Origin: Nocardioides ganghwensis
GTDB taxonomy: Bacteria; Actinomycetota; Actinomycetes; Propionibacteriales; Nocardioidaceae
Assembly (NCBI RefSeq): GCF_014779655.1
Contig: NZ_JACXYX010000002.1
Coordinates: 124,001-188,000 of the forward strand
Reading direction: 5' to 3'
DNA: 64,000 bases
Shown here: piece after piece, positions 8,817 through 18,997 of the stretch
Layout of the letters: each line of letters opens with the position of its first letter
Numbering within the stretch: the first letter of the stretch is position 1
Made by a program: the position numbers and the translations under genes
Notes under the pieces: generated by a model
Seen by the model: only the letters and a program-made list of their open reading frames with translations
Told to the model about the DNA's origin: nothing
The model's database searches: none

Positions 8817-9260
8817 ATGCCGAACGCCGACCTCCGCACCGACACCGGGCTCGCCTCCGAGCTCCGGGCCGGCGTCATGCGGCTGCGCCGCCGCCTGATC
8901 TCCGAGCGCCACCCCGACAACGACCTGAGCATCAGCCAGATGGTCGTCCTCGGCCTGCTCGTGCGCACGGGCGAGCAGACCGTCGGCGACCTGGCCCGCG
9001 CCGAGCGGGTGCAGCCGCCGTCGATGACCCGCACGGTCAACTGCCTGGAGGCGGACGGCTACGTCGTACGCCGCCCGCACGAGACCGACGGCCGCCAGGT
9101 CGTGGTCTCGCTCACCGACGCCGGTCGCGCCGCGGTCCTCGCCGACCGCCAGCGGCGCGACGCGTGGCTCGCCCGGCAGCTCGGCAGCCTCACGCCCGCC
9201 GAGCGCGCCACGCTGCGCGACGCGGCCCCGATCCTGGCCCGCCTCGCGCAGGCCGACTGA
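8817..9260 (+). CDS. MarR-family transcriptional regulator
   Basis: Dimeric winged-helix repressor of 147 residues. The wHTH is seen in SISQMVVLGLLVRTGEQTVG (helix 2), LARAERVQPPSMTRTVNCLE (recognition helix) and the wing VVRRPHETDGRQVVVSLTDAG, whose DxR is typical of the family. ATG 8817 is preferred over ATG 8799: it lies 6 nt after the -10 TATGCT, fitting a leaderless mRNA, while 8799 falls inside the operator. The downstream MFS gene, 65 nt away on the same strand, is the probable target or partner, as in many MarR/efflux pairs. The ligand is unknown. Confidence 0.9.
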   Translation: MPNADLRTDTGLASELRAGVMRLRRRLISERHPDNDLSISQMVVLGLLVRTGEQTVGDLARAERVQPPSMTRTVNCLEADGYVVRRPHETDGRQVVVSLTDAGRAAVLADRQRRDAWLARQLGSLTPAERATLRDAAPILARLAQAD

Positions 9261-9264
9261 CGAC

Positions 9265-9309
9265 CCACCCGACTGAACCACCCGCCTGACCACCCGACTG
9301 ACCGCCTGA
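9265..9309 (+). repeat. 12-nt imperfect tandem repeat
   Basis: CCACCCGACTGA (9265-9276), CCACCCGCCTGA (9278-9289), CCACCCGACTGA (9290-9301) and a shortened CCGCCTGA (9302-9309) lie between the MarR and MFS genes. Each unit carries a TGA, so several frames are closed here. Confidence 0.6.
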
Positions 9310-9325
9310 CGACCGAGGAGTCACC

Positions 9326-10606
9326 ACGAGTCCCACGTTCCGCTCCCTCGCGAACCCCAACTACCGCCGCTACGCCGCCGGCGGCGTCGTGTCCAACACC
9401 GGTACCTGGATGCAGCGCGTCGCCCAGGACTGGCTGGTGCTCCAGCTGGCCGTCGGTTCCGGCGCGACCGCGCTCGGCATCACGACCGGTCTGCAGTTCC
9501 TCCCCTTCCTGCTGCTCACACCCTTCGCGGGCCTCGTCGCCGACCGGATGCCCAAGCAGCGCCTGCTCCAGCTGACCAACATCGGCATGGCGGTGCCGGC
9601 CGCCGTGCTCGGCCTCCTCGCCGTGACCGGCGTGGCCGAGGTGTGGCACGTCTACGTCCTCGCCTTCCTCCTCGGCTCGGCCTCCGCCTTCGACGCCCCC
9701 GCGCGCCAGTCGTTCGTCTCCGAGCTCGTCGAGCCCGGCGACCTCACCAACGCCGTGGGCCTCAACTCCGCCAGCTTCAACGCCGCGCGCCTCGTCGGGC
9801 CCGGCCTCGCCGGCGTGCTGATCGCCGCCTTCGGCGGGGGAGCGGTGGCCACCGGGTGGGTGATCCTGCTCAACGCCGTCTCGTACGCCGCCCCGATCTG
9901 GTCGCTGCGCCACCTCGACGCCAGCCGGATCGACGCCGCGGCACCCGCCGACCGCGGGCCGGGAGCGATCCGCGAGGGCGTCGCCTACGTCCGCGCCCGC
10001 CCCGACCTGCTGCTGGTGCTGAGCCTGGTCTTCTTCGCGGGCACCTTCGGCCTCAACTTCCAGATCACCTCGGCACTGATGGCCACCGAGGTCTTCGGCA
10101 AGGGACCGGAGGAGTTCGGGCTGCTCGGCACCTTCCTCGCGGTGGGCTCGCTCACCGGTGCGCTGCTCGCGGCCCGGCGCCCGCTGGTGCGACAGCGCCT
10201 CGTGGTCGGCGCCGCCCTGGCCTTCGGCGCCACCGTCGTGCTGGCCGGGCTGATGCCGTCCTACCTCACCTTCGCGCTGCTGGCGCCGGTCACCGGGCTC
10301 ACCGCACTGACCTTCATCACCAGCGCCAACACCTACATGCAGCTGCACACCGACGCCGGCGTGCGCGGCCGGGTGATGGCGCTCTACCTGATGATCTTCA
10401 TGGGCGGCACGCCCATCGGCGCGCCCATCATCGGGTGGATCGGCGAGACGTACGGCGCCCGCTGGACGCTGCTCGGGGGCGGGATGCTCACCATCGCCGG
10501 GGTGGGGCTCTCGGCGCTGGTCCACCTCCGGCTCCAGCGGGCCCGTTCGGCGAGAGCCGCTACGCTGGGGAAGACGCCCGCGGAGCAGGCTCCGGCGGCA
10601 TTTTGA
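9326..10606 (+). CDS. DHA3-type MFS drug efflux transporter, probable ACG start
   Basis: Inner-membrane MFS protein of the MFS_3/DHA3 type, 426 residues if started at 9326. The family N-terminus (FRSLANPNYRRYAAGGVVS, then TGTWMQRVAQDWLVLQL) begins upstream of the first ATG/GTG/TTG codon in frame, which is GTG 9389 in the middle of TM1. The frame is open only from 9302. GAGGAG at 9315-9320 is followed after 5 nt by ACG AGT CCC ACG TTC, so ACG 9326 looks like the start (a T-to-C change from ATG). The MFS cytoplasmic motif is AGLVADRMPKQR. It is probably regulated by the adjacent MarR protein. Efflux of a hydrophobic compound is inferred. Confidence 0.82.
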   Translation, partial: TSPTFRSLANPNYRRYAAGGVVSNTGTWMQRVAQDWLVLQLAVGSGATALGITTGLQFLPFLLLTPFAGLVADRMPKQRLLQLTNIGMAVPAAVLGLLAVTGVAEVWHVYVLAFLLGSASAFDAPARQSFVSELVEPGDLTNAVGLNSASFNAARLVGPGLAGVLIAAFGGGAVATGWVILLNAVSYAAPIWSLRHLDASRIDAAAPADRGPGAIREGVAYVRARPDLLLVLSLVFFAGTFGLNFQITSALMATEVFGKGPEEFGLLGTFLAVGSLTGALLAARRPLVRQRLVVGAALAFGATVVLAGLMPSYLTFALLAPVTGLTALTFITSANTYMQLHTDAGVRGRVMALYLMIFMGGTPIGAPIIGWIGETYGARWTLLGGGMLTIAGVGLSALVHLRLQRARSARAATLGKTPAEQAPAAF

Positions 10607-10631
10607 CCCTGCCGTAGCGCCCGAGTAGCCT
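10603..10631 (+). promoter_or_regulatory. str operon promoter
   Basis: TTGACC (10603-10608), an exact 17-nt spacer, then TAGCCT (10626-10631) is an excellent housekeeping-sigma promoter. The -35 overlaps the stop codon of the MFS gene. Transcription would start near 10638, giving a 5' leader of about 175 nt before rpsL. Confidence 0.75.
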
Positions 10632-10641
10632 CAATCCTTGT

Positions 10642-10690
10642 GTCTGGCACGTCCAGACCCATGCGCATGCTCGGACCGTGCTGGTCCGAG
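10642..10690 (+). promoter_or_regulatory. Two hairpins in the rpsL leader
   Basis: GTCTGG (10642-10647) pairs with CCAGAC (10653-10658) over a 5-nt loop. CTCGGACC (10670-10677) pairs with GGTCCGAG (10683-10690) over a 5-nt loop. ATGCGCAT (10661-10668) lies between them. These structures sit directly after the predicted transcription start and could serve mRNA stability or ribosomal-protein feedback. Neither resembles a terminator with a U-run. Confidence 0.5.
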
Positions 10691-10811
10691 AGGTCGGCCC
10701 GTCGAGGCGCCGCCCGCCCGCAGTCGCACAGGCACACCGCAACAACGCACGACACCCGAGTCCGGCACCGCGTCGGACCGTGATGAGCAGACAGAGAGAG
10801 GGAACCACCCG

Positions 10812-11183
10812 GTGCCCACCATCAACCAGCTGGTCCGCAAGGGCCGCCAGGACAAGGTGTCCAAGAACAAGACGCCTGCCCTGAAGGGATCCCCGCAGCG
10901 CCGTGGCGTCTGCACCCGCGTCTACACGACCACCCCGAAGAAGCCGAACTCCGCCCTCCGCAAGGTCGCCCGCGTGCGCCTGAGCAGTGGCGTCGAGGTC
11001 ACCGCCTACATCCCGGGTGTCGGTCACAACCTGCAGGAGCACTCGATCGTGCTCGTCCGCGGCGGCCGTGTGAAGGACCTCCCCGGTGTCCGCTACAAGA
11101 TCATCCGCGGCTCGCTCGACACCCAGGGTGTCAAGAACCGCAAGCAGGCCCGCAGCCGCTACGGCGCGAAGAAGGAGAAGTAA
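10812..11183 (+). CDS. rpsL: 30S ribosomal protein S12
   Basis: Decoding-centre protein uS12, 123 residues, normal length. GTG 10812 follows the leader and gives the standard N-terminus [11 protein letters not shown]. The conserved loops are [11 protein letters not shown] and [13 protein letters not shown]. Lys43 and Lys88, the usual streptomycin-resistance positions, are both wild type. First gene of the str operon; its stop overlaps the rpsG start by one base (TAATG). Confidence 0.99.
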   Translation: MPTINQLVRKGRQDKVSKNKTPALKGSPQRRGVCTRVYTTTPKKPNSALRKVARVRLSSGVEVTAYIPGVGHNLQEHSIVLVRGGRVKDLPGVRYKIIRGSLDTQGVKNRKQARSRYGAKKEK

Positions 11184-11653
11184 TGCCTCGCAAGGGTCCC
11201 GCTCCCAAGCGCCCCCTCGTCGTCGACCCGGTCTACGGCTCGCAGCTGGTCACCCAGCTCGTCAGCAAGGTCCTCCAGGACGGCAAGAAGGCCGTGGCGC
11301 AGCGCATCGTCTACACCGCCCTCGAGGGCTGCCGCGAGAAGACCGGCACCGACCCCGTCGTCACGCTCAAGCGGGCGATGGACAACGTCAAGCCGGCCAT
11401 CGAGGTCAAGTCCCGCCGCGTCGGCGGCGCGACCTACCAGGTCCCCGTCGAGGTCAAGGCCAACCGCTCCACCACGCTGGCCCTGCGCTGGCTCGTGGGC
11501 TACGCCCAGGACCGCCGTGAGAAGACCATGGCCGAGCGCCTGATGAACGAGATCCTCGACGCGAGCAACGGCCTCGGTGCCGCTGTGAAGAAGCGCGAGG
11601 ACACCCACAAGATGGCCGAGTCCAACAAGGCCTTCGCCCACTACCGCTGGTGA
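11183..11653 (+). CDS. rpsG: 30S ribosomal protein S7
   Basis: uS7, 156 residues, a primary 16S rRNA-binding protein that nucleates assembly of the 30S head. It begins [11 protein letters not shown] and has the conserved [15 protein letters not shown] and [17 protein letters not shown] 11183 overlaps the rpsL stop by one base, so translation is coupled. In other bacteria S7 represses its own operon; a hairpin follows the gene before fusA. Confidence 0.99.
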   Translation: MPRKGPAPKRPLVVDPVYGSQLVTQLVSKVLQDGKKAVAQRIVYTALEGCREKTGTDPVVTLKRAMDNVKPAIEVKSRRVGGATYQVPVEVKANRSTTLALRWLVGYAQDRREKTMAERLMNEILDASNGLGAAVKKREDTHKMAESNKAFAHYRW

Positions 11654-11659
11654 CGCCGG

Positions 11660-11696
11660 GAGGTCGTACGCCCCGCGACCCGCGGCGTGCGACCTC
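11660..11696 (+). terminator. Hairpin between rpsG and fusA
   Basis: GAGGTCGTACGCC (11660-11672) pairs with GGCGTGCGACCTC (11684-11696) in a 13-bp stem with one G-U pair and an 11-nt loop. It lies 6 nt after the rpsG stop and 44 nt before fusA, without a U-tract. It could be a partial terminator or RNA-processing site setting the S12/S7 to EF-G ratio. Confidence 0.5.
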
Positions 11697-11739
11697 TCGC
11701 CCCAACCCCAACCGACTTCCGAGGGACTGAGACACAACA

Positions 11740-13854
<2,115 letters not shown>

Positions 13855-13943
13855 CCGCGTCCGGATCCTCGGCACCAGCACCACCCCACACCCACGAGTC
13901 CCAAACTCTCACACGCAGAGAACAACAATCAGGAGGAGCCCCA

Positions 13944-15137
13944 GTGGCTAAGGCGAAGTTCGAGCGGACCAAGCCGCACGTCAACATCGGCACCATCGGT
14001 CACATCGACCACGGCAAGACGACGCTGACCGCGGCGATCACCAAGGTGCTGCACGACAAGTACCCGAATCTGAACGAGGCCTCGGCCTTCGACCAGATCG
14101 ACAAGGCTCCCGAGGAGCGTCAGCGCGGCATCACGATCTCGATCGCGCACGTCGAGTACCAGACCGAGTCGCGCCACTACGCGCACGTCGACTGCCCCGG
14201 TCACGCCGACTACATCAAGAACATGATCACCGGCGCGGCGCAGATGGACGGCGCGATCCTCGTGGTCGCGGCCACCGACGGCCCGATGCCGCAGACCCGT
14301 GAGCACGTGCTGCTCGCCCGCCAGGTCGGCGTGCCCGCCCTGGTCGTCGCGCTCAACAAGTGCGACATGGTCGACGACGAGGAGCTCATCGAGCTCGTCG
14401 AGATGGAGGTGCGCGAGCTCCTCTCCGAGTACGAGTTCCCGGGCGACGACATCCCCGTGGTCCGCGTTGCCGCCTTCCCGGCGCTGCAGGGCGACGCCAA
14501 GTGGGGCGACTCGGTGGCCGAGCTCATGCAGGCCGTGGACGACTACATCCCGACCCCCGAGCGTGACACCGACAAGCCCTTCCTCATGCCCGTCGAGGAC
14601 GTCTTCACGATCACCGGTCGTGGCACCGTCATCACCGGTCGCATCGAGCGCGGCATCGTCAAGGTCAACGAGGAGGTCGAGATCATCGGCATCCGCGAGG
14701 GCTCGCAGAAGAGCACCGTCACCGGTGTCGAGATGTTCCGCAAGCTCCTCGACGAGGGCCAGGCGGGCGAGAACGTCGGTCTGCTCCTCCGTGGCACCAA
14801 GCGCGAGGACGTCGAGCGCGGCATGGTCGTGATCAAGCCGGGCACGACCACCCCGCACACCAACTTCGAGGCCTCGGTCTACATCCTCTCGAAGGACGAG
14901 GGCGGCCGTCACACGCCGTTCTTCAACAACTACCGTCCGCAGTTCTACTTCCGGACCACGGACGTGACCGGTGTCGTGACCCTTCCCGAGGGCACCGAGA
15001 TGGTCATGCCGGGTGACAACACCGAGATGTCGGTCGAGCTCATCCAGCCGATCGCCATGGACGAGGGCCTGCGCTTCGCCATCCGCGAGGGTGGCCGCAC
15101 GGTCGGTGCCGGCCGCGTCACCAAGATCACCAAGTGA
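13944..15137 (+). CDS. tuf: Elongation factor Tu
   Basis: Delivers aminoacyl-tRNA to the ribosome; 397 residues. Motifs: [14 protein letters not shown] (G1), the effector-region segment [30 protein letters not shown] (G3) and NKCDMVDD (G4). GTG 13944 is preceded by a strong SD (AGGAGGA, 13931-13937). The 89-nt gap after fusA holds no hairpin I can see. It is followed by the strongest terminator of the region, closing the str operon. No second tuf copy is in this window. Confidence 0.99.
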   Translation: MAKAKFERTKPHVNIGTIGHIDHGKTTLTAAITKVLHDKYPNLNEASAFDQIDKAPEERQRGITISIAHVEYQTESRHYAHVDCPGHADYIKNMITGAAQMDGAILVVAATDGPMPQTREHVLLARQVGVPALVVALNKCDMVDDEELIELVEMEVRELLSEYEFPGDDIPVVRVAAFPALQGDAKWGDSVAELMQAVDDYIPTPERDTDKPFLMPVEDVFTITGRGTVITGRIERGIVKVNEEVEIIGIREGSQKSTVTGVEMFRKLLDEGQAGENVGLLLRGTKREDVERGMVVIKPGTTTPHTNFEASVYILSKDEGGRHTPFFNNYRPQFYFRTTDVTGVVTLPEGTEMVMPGDNTEMSVELIQPIAMDEGLRFAIREGGRTVGAGRVTKITK

Positions 15138-15173
15138 TCACGGCCGGTCGCTGACCGGCACCCCGTAGCACCC

Positions 15174-15207
15174 GAGACCCCGTCTCCCGCAAGGGAGGCG
15201 GGGTCTC
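15174..15207 (+). terminator. str operon terminator
   Basis: GAGACCCCGTCTCCC (15174-15188) pairs with GGGAGGCGGGGTCTC (15193-15207). The 15-bp stem has one G-U pair and a GCAA tetraloop of the stable GNRA type. It lies 37 nt after the tuf stop. No U-tract, as usual in high-GC actinobacteria. Confidence 0.85.
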
Positions 15208-15243
15208 GTGCATGTCCGCCCGGGGACATCTAGGGTGTCGCCG

Positions 15244-15627
15244 GTGACGGGGGACGACGCAACGCGCCAGCAGGGGATCGAGACGCTCGTCGCGCAGCGT
15301 CTCGAGTGGTACGCGAGCCCCGGCGGACAGGACCACGTGCCCAACCCGCGCCGACCACTCGCCGTCGACGGTGCAGTCCCGCGCCGGACCGGGGCGGCCG
15401 TGGGATGGGTCGGGCACGGAGCGGCGCTGCTCTACCTCGCCTTCCTGTCCGAGGCCGGCGACGACGGCCTGTCCGGCCTCGCCGCGCTCGCCTTCGTGCT
15501 CGGCCTGCTCGCCGCTGCGCTGCTCGTCTGGCGGGCCAGGCGCCGCAGCGGCCAGGTCGCCCTGTGGACCGAGCAGCCCGTCCTCGCTGCCGAGCTCGAC
15601 GACCGACCGTGGACGGACCGCGGCTGA
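15244..15627 (+). CDS. Small two-TM membrane protein of unknown function
   Basis: Protein of about 127 residues that I do not recognise. An N-terminal hydrophilic region (about 1-45, TRQQGIETLVAQRLEWYASP) precedes two hydrophobic segments, VGHGAALLYLAFLSE and LAALAFVLGLLAAALLVW, and a short basic then acidic C-terminus. GTG 15244 is chosen because TAGGGT (15231-15236) forms a -10 box 7 nt before it, as expected of a leaderless transcript. It lies between the tuf terminator and the glycosylase gene. No function is proposed. Confidence 0.65.
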   Translation: MTGDDATRQQGIETLVAQRLEWYASPGGQDHVPNPRRPLAVDGAVPRRTGAAVGWVGHGAALLYLAFLSEAGDDGLSGLAALAFVLGLLAAALLVWRARRRSGQVALWTEQPVLAAELDDRPWTDRG

Positions 15628-15648
15628 CACCACGGCATGATGGCGCGC

Positions 15649-16239
15649 ATGGGGTTCACCAGGGCCGAGCTGGAGTCGTACCGCGACGTCGAGGTCCCCG
15701 ACCTCCTCCCGGCAGCCGACCAGTCGCTGCGGCTGCTCTTCGTCGGCATCAACCCCGGGCTGTGGACGGCCGCCACGCAGACCCACTTCGCCCGCCCGGG
15801 CAACCGGTTCTACCCCGCACTGCTGGCCGCCGGCATCATCGAGCAGCCGGTCGACCCGTCGGCCGGCATGACGGACGCCGACCGTGCCGTGCTGCGCCGG
15901 CGCGGGATCGGCATCACCAACGTCGTCGCGCGGGCCACTGCCCGGGCCGACGAGCTCACGGCCGAGGAGCTCAGGGTCGGCGGCGTACGACTGCGGGAGC
16001 TCGTCGCCGAGCGCGAACCGGTCGTGGTGGCCGTCGCCGGCGTCACGGCCTACCGCACGGCGTTCGGCGAGCGGACGGCGCGGGTCGGCGAGCAGCCGTC
16101 CACCTGGGGGCGGACGCGGGTCTTCGTGGTGCCCAACCCGTCGGGCCTCAACGCGCACGAGACCGTCGGCTCGCTCGCCCGGGCGTACGCCGAGGCGGCC
16201 CTGGCCGCAGGGGTCGCCGACCGGCTCCCCGACCCCTGA
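15649..16239 (+). CDS. mug: Mismatch-specific uracil/thymine DNA glycosylase
   Basis: Base-excision repair enzyme of the MUG/TDG family, removing U or T mispaired with G; about 196 residues. The diagnostic motifs are present: LLFVGINPGLWTAATQ (catalytic GINPG with Asn) and VVPNPSGLNAHET (the NPSG(L)N insertion loop). The helix between them, RRRGIGITNVVARATARADE, also fits. ATG 15649 gives the family-like N-terminus MGFTRAELE; ATG 15637 and 15640 are possible alternatives. It is convergent with the next gene. Confidence 0.9.
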   Translation: MGFTRAELESYRDVEVPDLLPAADQSLRLLFVGINPGLWTAATQTHFARPGNRFYPALLAAGIIEQPVDPSAGMTDADRAVLRRRGIGITNVVARATARADELTAEELRVGGVRLRELVAEREPVVVAVAGVTAYRTAFGERTARVGEQPSTWGRTRVFVVPNPSGLNAHETVGSLARAYAEAALAAGVADRLPDP

Positions 16240-16259
16240 GCCGCGTCGCCCGGCGCGGC
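16240..16259. terminator. Short hairpin between convergent genes
   Basis: GCCGCG (16240-16245) pairs with CGCGGC (16254-16259) over 8 nt, just after the glycosylase stop and 5 nt before the end of the convergent gene. Confidence 0.3.
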
Positions 16260-16264
16260 GTCCG

Positions 16265-16687
16265 TCAGGCGGCGTACGGCGGGAGCAGCCCGTGGTGGCG
16301 GAGCAGCAGCTCGACCCGCGCGCGCTCGTGGTCGAGCTCGGAGCCGGGGGTGAGGACGCCGAGCAGGTGGGCGACCCCGGCCATGTCGGCCGCCTCCGCG
16401 AGGACCCGGTCGTAGGCCTGGCGGCACCCCTCGTACTTGGCGAACCGCATCCCGCCGCGGTGGAACGCCGCGTGGAGCCTGTTGAGGTCGGCGCCCACCT
16501 GCTCGATCGGTCGGTGGAGGGGCACGACCTGCGCGCCCGGCCGACGGCGGCCGATGCCTCGCACGAGGGCGGCGCCGAGCCGGTAGCTCCGCCACTCGAC
16601 GATGTCGCCGAAGCAGCACGCGATCGCGACCCGGGTGGTCGCACCGGTGAGCAGTACCAGGCCGACGACCTGGAGCCAGAGCCGCAT
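16265..16687 (-). CDS. Membrane-anchored protein of unknown function (paralogue of 31616-32002)
   Basis: 140 residues: an N-terminal hydrophobic anchor (LWLQVVGLVLLTGATTRVAI, about 3-22) followed by a soluble helical region. I do not recognise the family. The C-terminal part (PIEQVGADLNRLHAAF, then AYDRVLAEAADMAGVAHLLG and ARVELLLRHHGLL) parallels the protein at 31616-32002 in order, spacing and residues, which suggests a paralogous pair. It lies 40 nt downstream of the VOC gene on the same strand and may share its transcript. The basic middle region (RGIGRRRPGAQVV) follows the anchor directly. Confidence 0.7.
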   Translation of the reverse strand: MRLWLQVVGLVLLTGATTRVAIACCFGDIVEWRSYRLGAALVRGIGRRRPGAQVVPLHRPIEQVGADLNRLHAAFHRGGMRFAKYEGCRQAYDRVLAEAADMAGVAHLLGVLTPGSELDHERARVELLLRHHGLLPPYAA

Positions 16688-16727
16688 CGCTCCACGGTAC
16701 GCCGGTGCGGGCGCGCGCAGCAGGGCC

Positions 16728-17171
16728 TCAGCCCATGTCGACGCCCTTGAAGTCCTCGGGCGCGTAGTCCCGCTTCTCGACCAGGACCATCCAGTTGCCC
16801 GAGTTGTCGCGCATCAACGCCTCGACGCCGTACGGCCGCTCCTCGGGCTCCTGGAGGAACTCGACCCCCTTGGCCCGGAGGTCCTCGTAGGTGGCGCGGC
16901 AGTCGTCGACGTTCATCCCGACACCGGGAAGGCCGCCCTCGTCCTGGGCGCGCTCCATCGCCTCGATCAGGTAGTCGGGGAGCGGGCCGCTCGGGGTCGT
17001 CAGGTGGAGGTGGATCTCGGGCTGCCTCGGGTGGAAGACCGTGCACCAGCGGAAGTCGGGCCCGAGCCGCAGGTCGTCACCGACCTCGAAGCCGAGGACG
17101 TCGGTGTAGAAGGCGAGGGACTCGTCGATGTCCTTCACCCAGACGGACAGGAGGGAGATGTTGGTGATCAT
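16728..17171 (-). CDS. VOC (glyoxalase/bleomycin-resistance fold) protein
   Basis: 147-residue protein of paired beta-alpha-beta-beta-beta modules. Module 1: SLLSVWVKDIDESLAFYTDV, LGFEVGDD, EIHLHLT. Module 2: VGMNVDDCRATYEDLRAKG, VEALMRDNSGNWMVLVEK. The latter is typical of actinobacterial 'VOC family' proteins rather than true glyoxalase I. Metal-ligand assignment is not safe. It starts 9 nt after the AraC gene; AraC-VOC gene pairs of this kind are common in actinobacteria, so the two probably work together. Substrate unknown. Confidence 0.85.
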   Translation of the reverse strand: MITNISLLSVWVKDIDESLAFYTDVLGFEVGDDLRLGPDFRWCTVFHPRQPEIHLHLTTPSGPLPDYLIEAMERAQDEGGLPGVGMNVDDCRATYEDLRAKGVEFLQEPEERPYGVEALMRDNSGNWMVLVEKRDYAPEDFKGVDMG

Positions 17172-17180
17172 GCGACGAGC

Positions 17181-17630
17181 CTAGGAAGGCTCGGCGCCGC
17201 CCGGCTTCTCCTGGGTTGCTGTCCTCTCGACCAGGCCCGCCATGAAGACGTAGCACCCGGGGATGCGCGGGTTGCCGGCCGCGGCGTACCTCCTCTGGAA
17301 GTCGCTGGGACTCTCGCCCACGATCTCCCGGAACCTCGAGCTGAACGAGCCCAGGCTGCTGTAGCCGACGGCGTGGCAGACCTCGGTCACCGTGAGGTTG
17401 GCCGCGCGCAGGAGGTCCTGGGCCCGCTCGACGCGGCGCTCGGCCAGGTAGGCGGCGGGGGTGACGCGGTACGTCGTCGCGAAGGAGCGGAGGAAGTGGT
17501 AGCGGCTCATCCCTGCGAGCGCCGCGAGCTGGTCGAGGTCGAAGGGCTCGGCGAAGTGCCGGTCGAGGTGGTCGCGCGCGCGACGCAGGTGGACCAGCAC
17601 GTCGCCGGGGACGCGCCGCGGGTGGCTCAT
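17181..17630 (-). CDS. AraC-family transcriptional regulator
   Basis: 149-residue regulator made mainly of the AraC double HTH. HTH1: FDLDQLAALAGMSRYHFLRS. Linker and HTH2: RRVERAQDLLRAANLTVTEV, CHAVGYSSLGSFSSRFREIV, GESPSDFQRR. There is no N-terminal ligand-binding barrel, so sensing must come from the 40-residue C-terminal tail (IPGCYVFMAGLVERT) or a partner. The ATG at 17630 overlaps the stop of the upstream aminotransferase (ATGA), making it the last coupled gene of the polyamine/GABA operon. It may regulate that operon or the adjacent VOC gene. Confidence 0.88.
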   Translation of the reverse strand: MSHPRRVPGDVLVHLRRARDHLDRHFAEPFDLDQLAALAGMSRYHFLRSFATTYRVTPAAYLAERRVERAQDLLRAANLTVTEVCHAVGYSSLGSFSSRFREIVGESPSDFQRRYAAAGNPRIPGCYVFMAGLVERTATQEKPGGAEPS

Positions 17631-18997
17631 CCGAGCAGCGCCTCCACGGCACCCCGGAACGCCGAGGTGTGGGCGTCGACGTCGCTCTGGTCGTGGAACG
17701 GCGAGAACAGCGACATGTTGTGGAAGGGCGCCAGCAGCACGCCCCGGTTGACCGTCCACAGGTGGAAGAAGGCGTCGAGCTCCTCGTCGACCGCGGCGGC
17801 CGCCTCGGCCCCGGTGCGCGGCGGCGGGCAGAACCAGTACTCCGCGCGGCAGCCGAGCCGCTGCACGTGCCAGGGCAGGTCGTGCTCGTCGATCACGCCC
17901 TGGATCCCGGTGGTGAACGACTCCGCCAGCGGGATCGAGACGTCGAAGTCCTCCTGCCGCAGCGCCGTCGACAGCGTCGCGCGCACGGCGGCCATCGCCA
18001 GGGCGGACCCCGACAGGGTGCCGCCGACGCCGGCCACGTCGATGTCGTGGCCCAGCATCGGGCCCTGGAGCCGGGCAGCGACGTCCTCGGTCATGCCGTA
18101 CGCCGCGACGGGGATGCCGCCGCCGATGGGCTTGCCGATCACGACCAGGTCGGGCTCGAGGTCCCACGCGGCCGTGGCCCCGCCCGGGCCGGCGCAGATC
18201 GTGTGCGTCTCGTCGTTGACCAGCAGGACACCGTGCCGGCGGGTGATCTCCCGGACCCCGGCGAGGTAGCCGTCGTCGGGCAGCACGATGCCGATGTTGG
18301 TGAGGGCCGGCTCCATCAGCAGGCAGGCGACGTCGCCCTCGGCGAGCCGCGCGTCGAGCGCCTCGAGGTCGTTGAAGGGCACGACGGCCGTGGTGGTCGC
18401 GACGTCGACCTGCGGCCCGAGGGCGCCCGGACGCGCCACGACCCGGTCGCCGGCCCGACCGTGCTCGAGCACGGCGAGCGTCTCGTCGACGGTGCCGTGG
18501 TAGCACCAGTCCATGACGGCGATCCGCGGTCGTCCGGTGAGGTGCCGGGCGAAGCGGAGCACGAACCGGTTGGCGTCGGTCGCGGTCATCGCCATCTGCC
18601 AGCGGGGCAGCCCGAAGCGCCGGCTGAGCTCCGCGGCGACCCGGGCGGCATCGGTGGAGGGCAGCATCGTGGTGATGCCGCGCTCGGTGCGCTCGCGCAC
18701 GGCCTCGGCGACAGCCGGCAGGCAGTGGCCGGTCATCGAGCCGGTGTCGCCCAGGCAGAGGTCGACGTAGGAGATGCCGTCGACGTCGGTGAACCGCCCT
18801 CCGCCCGCCGACTCCACGAACAGCGGGAAGGAGCCCGGCCACCGCGTCATCCACGGCATCGGCACTCCCGCCAGCAGGTGCTCGCCGGCCTCGGCGGCCA
18901 GCCGCGCGGAGGTGGGGTGCAGGTCGACGAACCGCTGCTCCTCCGCGGCGTGCAGCGCCGCGAGGCGTCCGCGGTCGACGGGGGAGGGTGCCGTCAC
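17627..18997 (-). CDS. Class III (GSA-like) PLP aminotransferase
   Basis: 456-residue fold-type I PLP enzyme. The PLP-N1 aspartate is in VLLVNDETHTICAG, the Schiff-base lysine is Lys289 in VVIGKPIGGGIP, and DWCYHGTVDETL is the ring-stacking region. The N-terminal part (TDVDGISYVDLCLGDTGSMTG) resembles glutamate-1-semialdehyde aminomutase and related amine aminotransferases, but gene context argues for an amino donor from polyamine or GABA metabolism instead of haem synthesis. GTG 18997 overlaps the gabD stop (GTGA). It differs clearly from the other two aminotransferases of the locus. Confidence 0.88.
   Translation of the reverse strand: MTAPSPVDRGRLAALHAAEEQRFVDLHPTSARLAAEAGEHLLAGVPMPWMTRWPGSFPLFVESAGGGRFTDVDGISYVDLCLGDTGSMTGHCLPAVAEAVRERTERGITTMLPSTDAARVAAELSRRFGLPRWQMAMTATDANRFVLRFARHLTGRPRIAVMDWCYHGTVDETLAVLEHGRAGDRVVARPGALGPQVDVATTTAVVPFNDLEALDARLAEGDVACLLMEPALTNIGIVLPDDGYLAGVREITRRHGVLLVNDETHTICAGPGGATAAWDLEPDLVVIGKPIGGGIPVAAYGMTEDVAARLQGPMLGHDIDVAGVGGTLSGSALAMAAVRATLSTALRQEDFDVSIPLAESFTTGIQGVIDEHDLPWHVQRLGCRAEYWFCPPPRTGAEAAAAVDEELDAFFHLWTVNRGVLLAPFHNMSLFSPFHDQSDVDAHTSAFRGAVEALLG

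Noticed and set aside
17627..18997. Glutamate-1-semialdehyde aminomutase (hemL)
   Set aside because: The sequence is GSA-like but the context is polyamine/GABA catabolism, with no haem genes nearby and non-canonical active-site neighbours; kept as a class III aminotransferase of unknown substrate.
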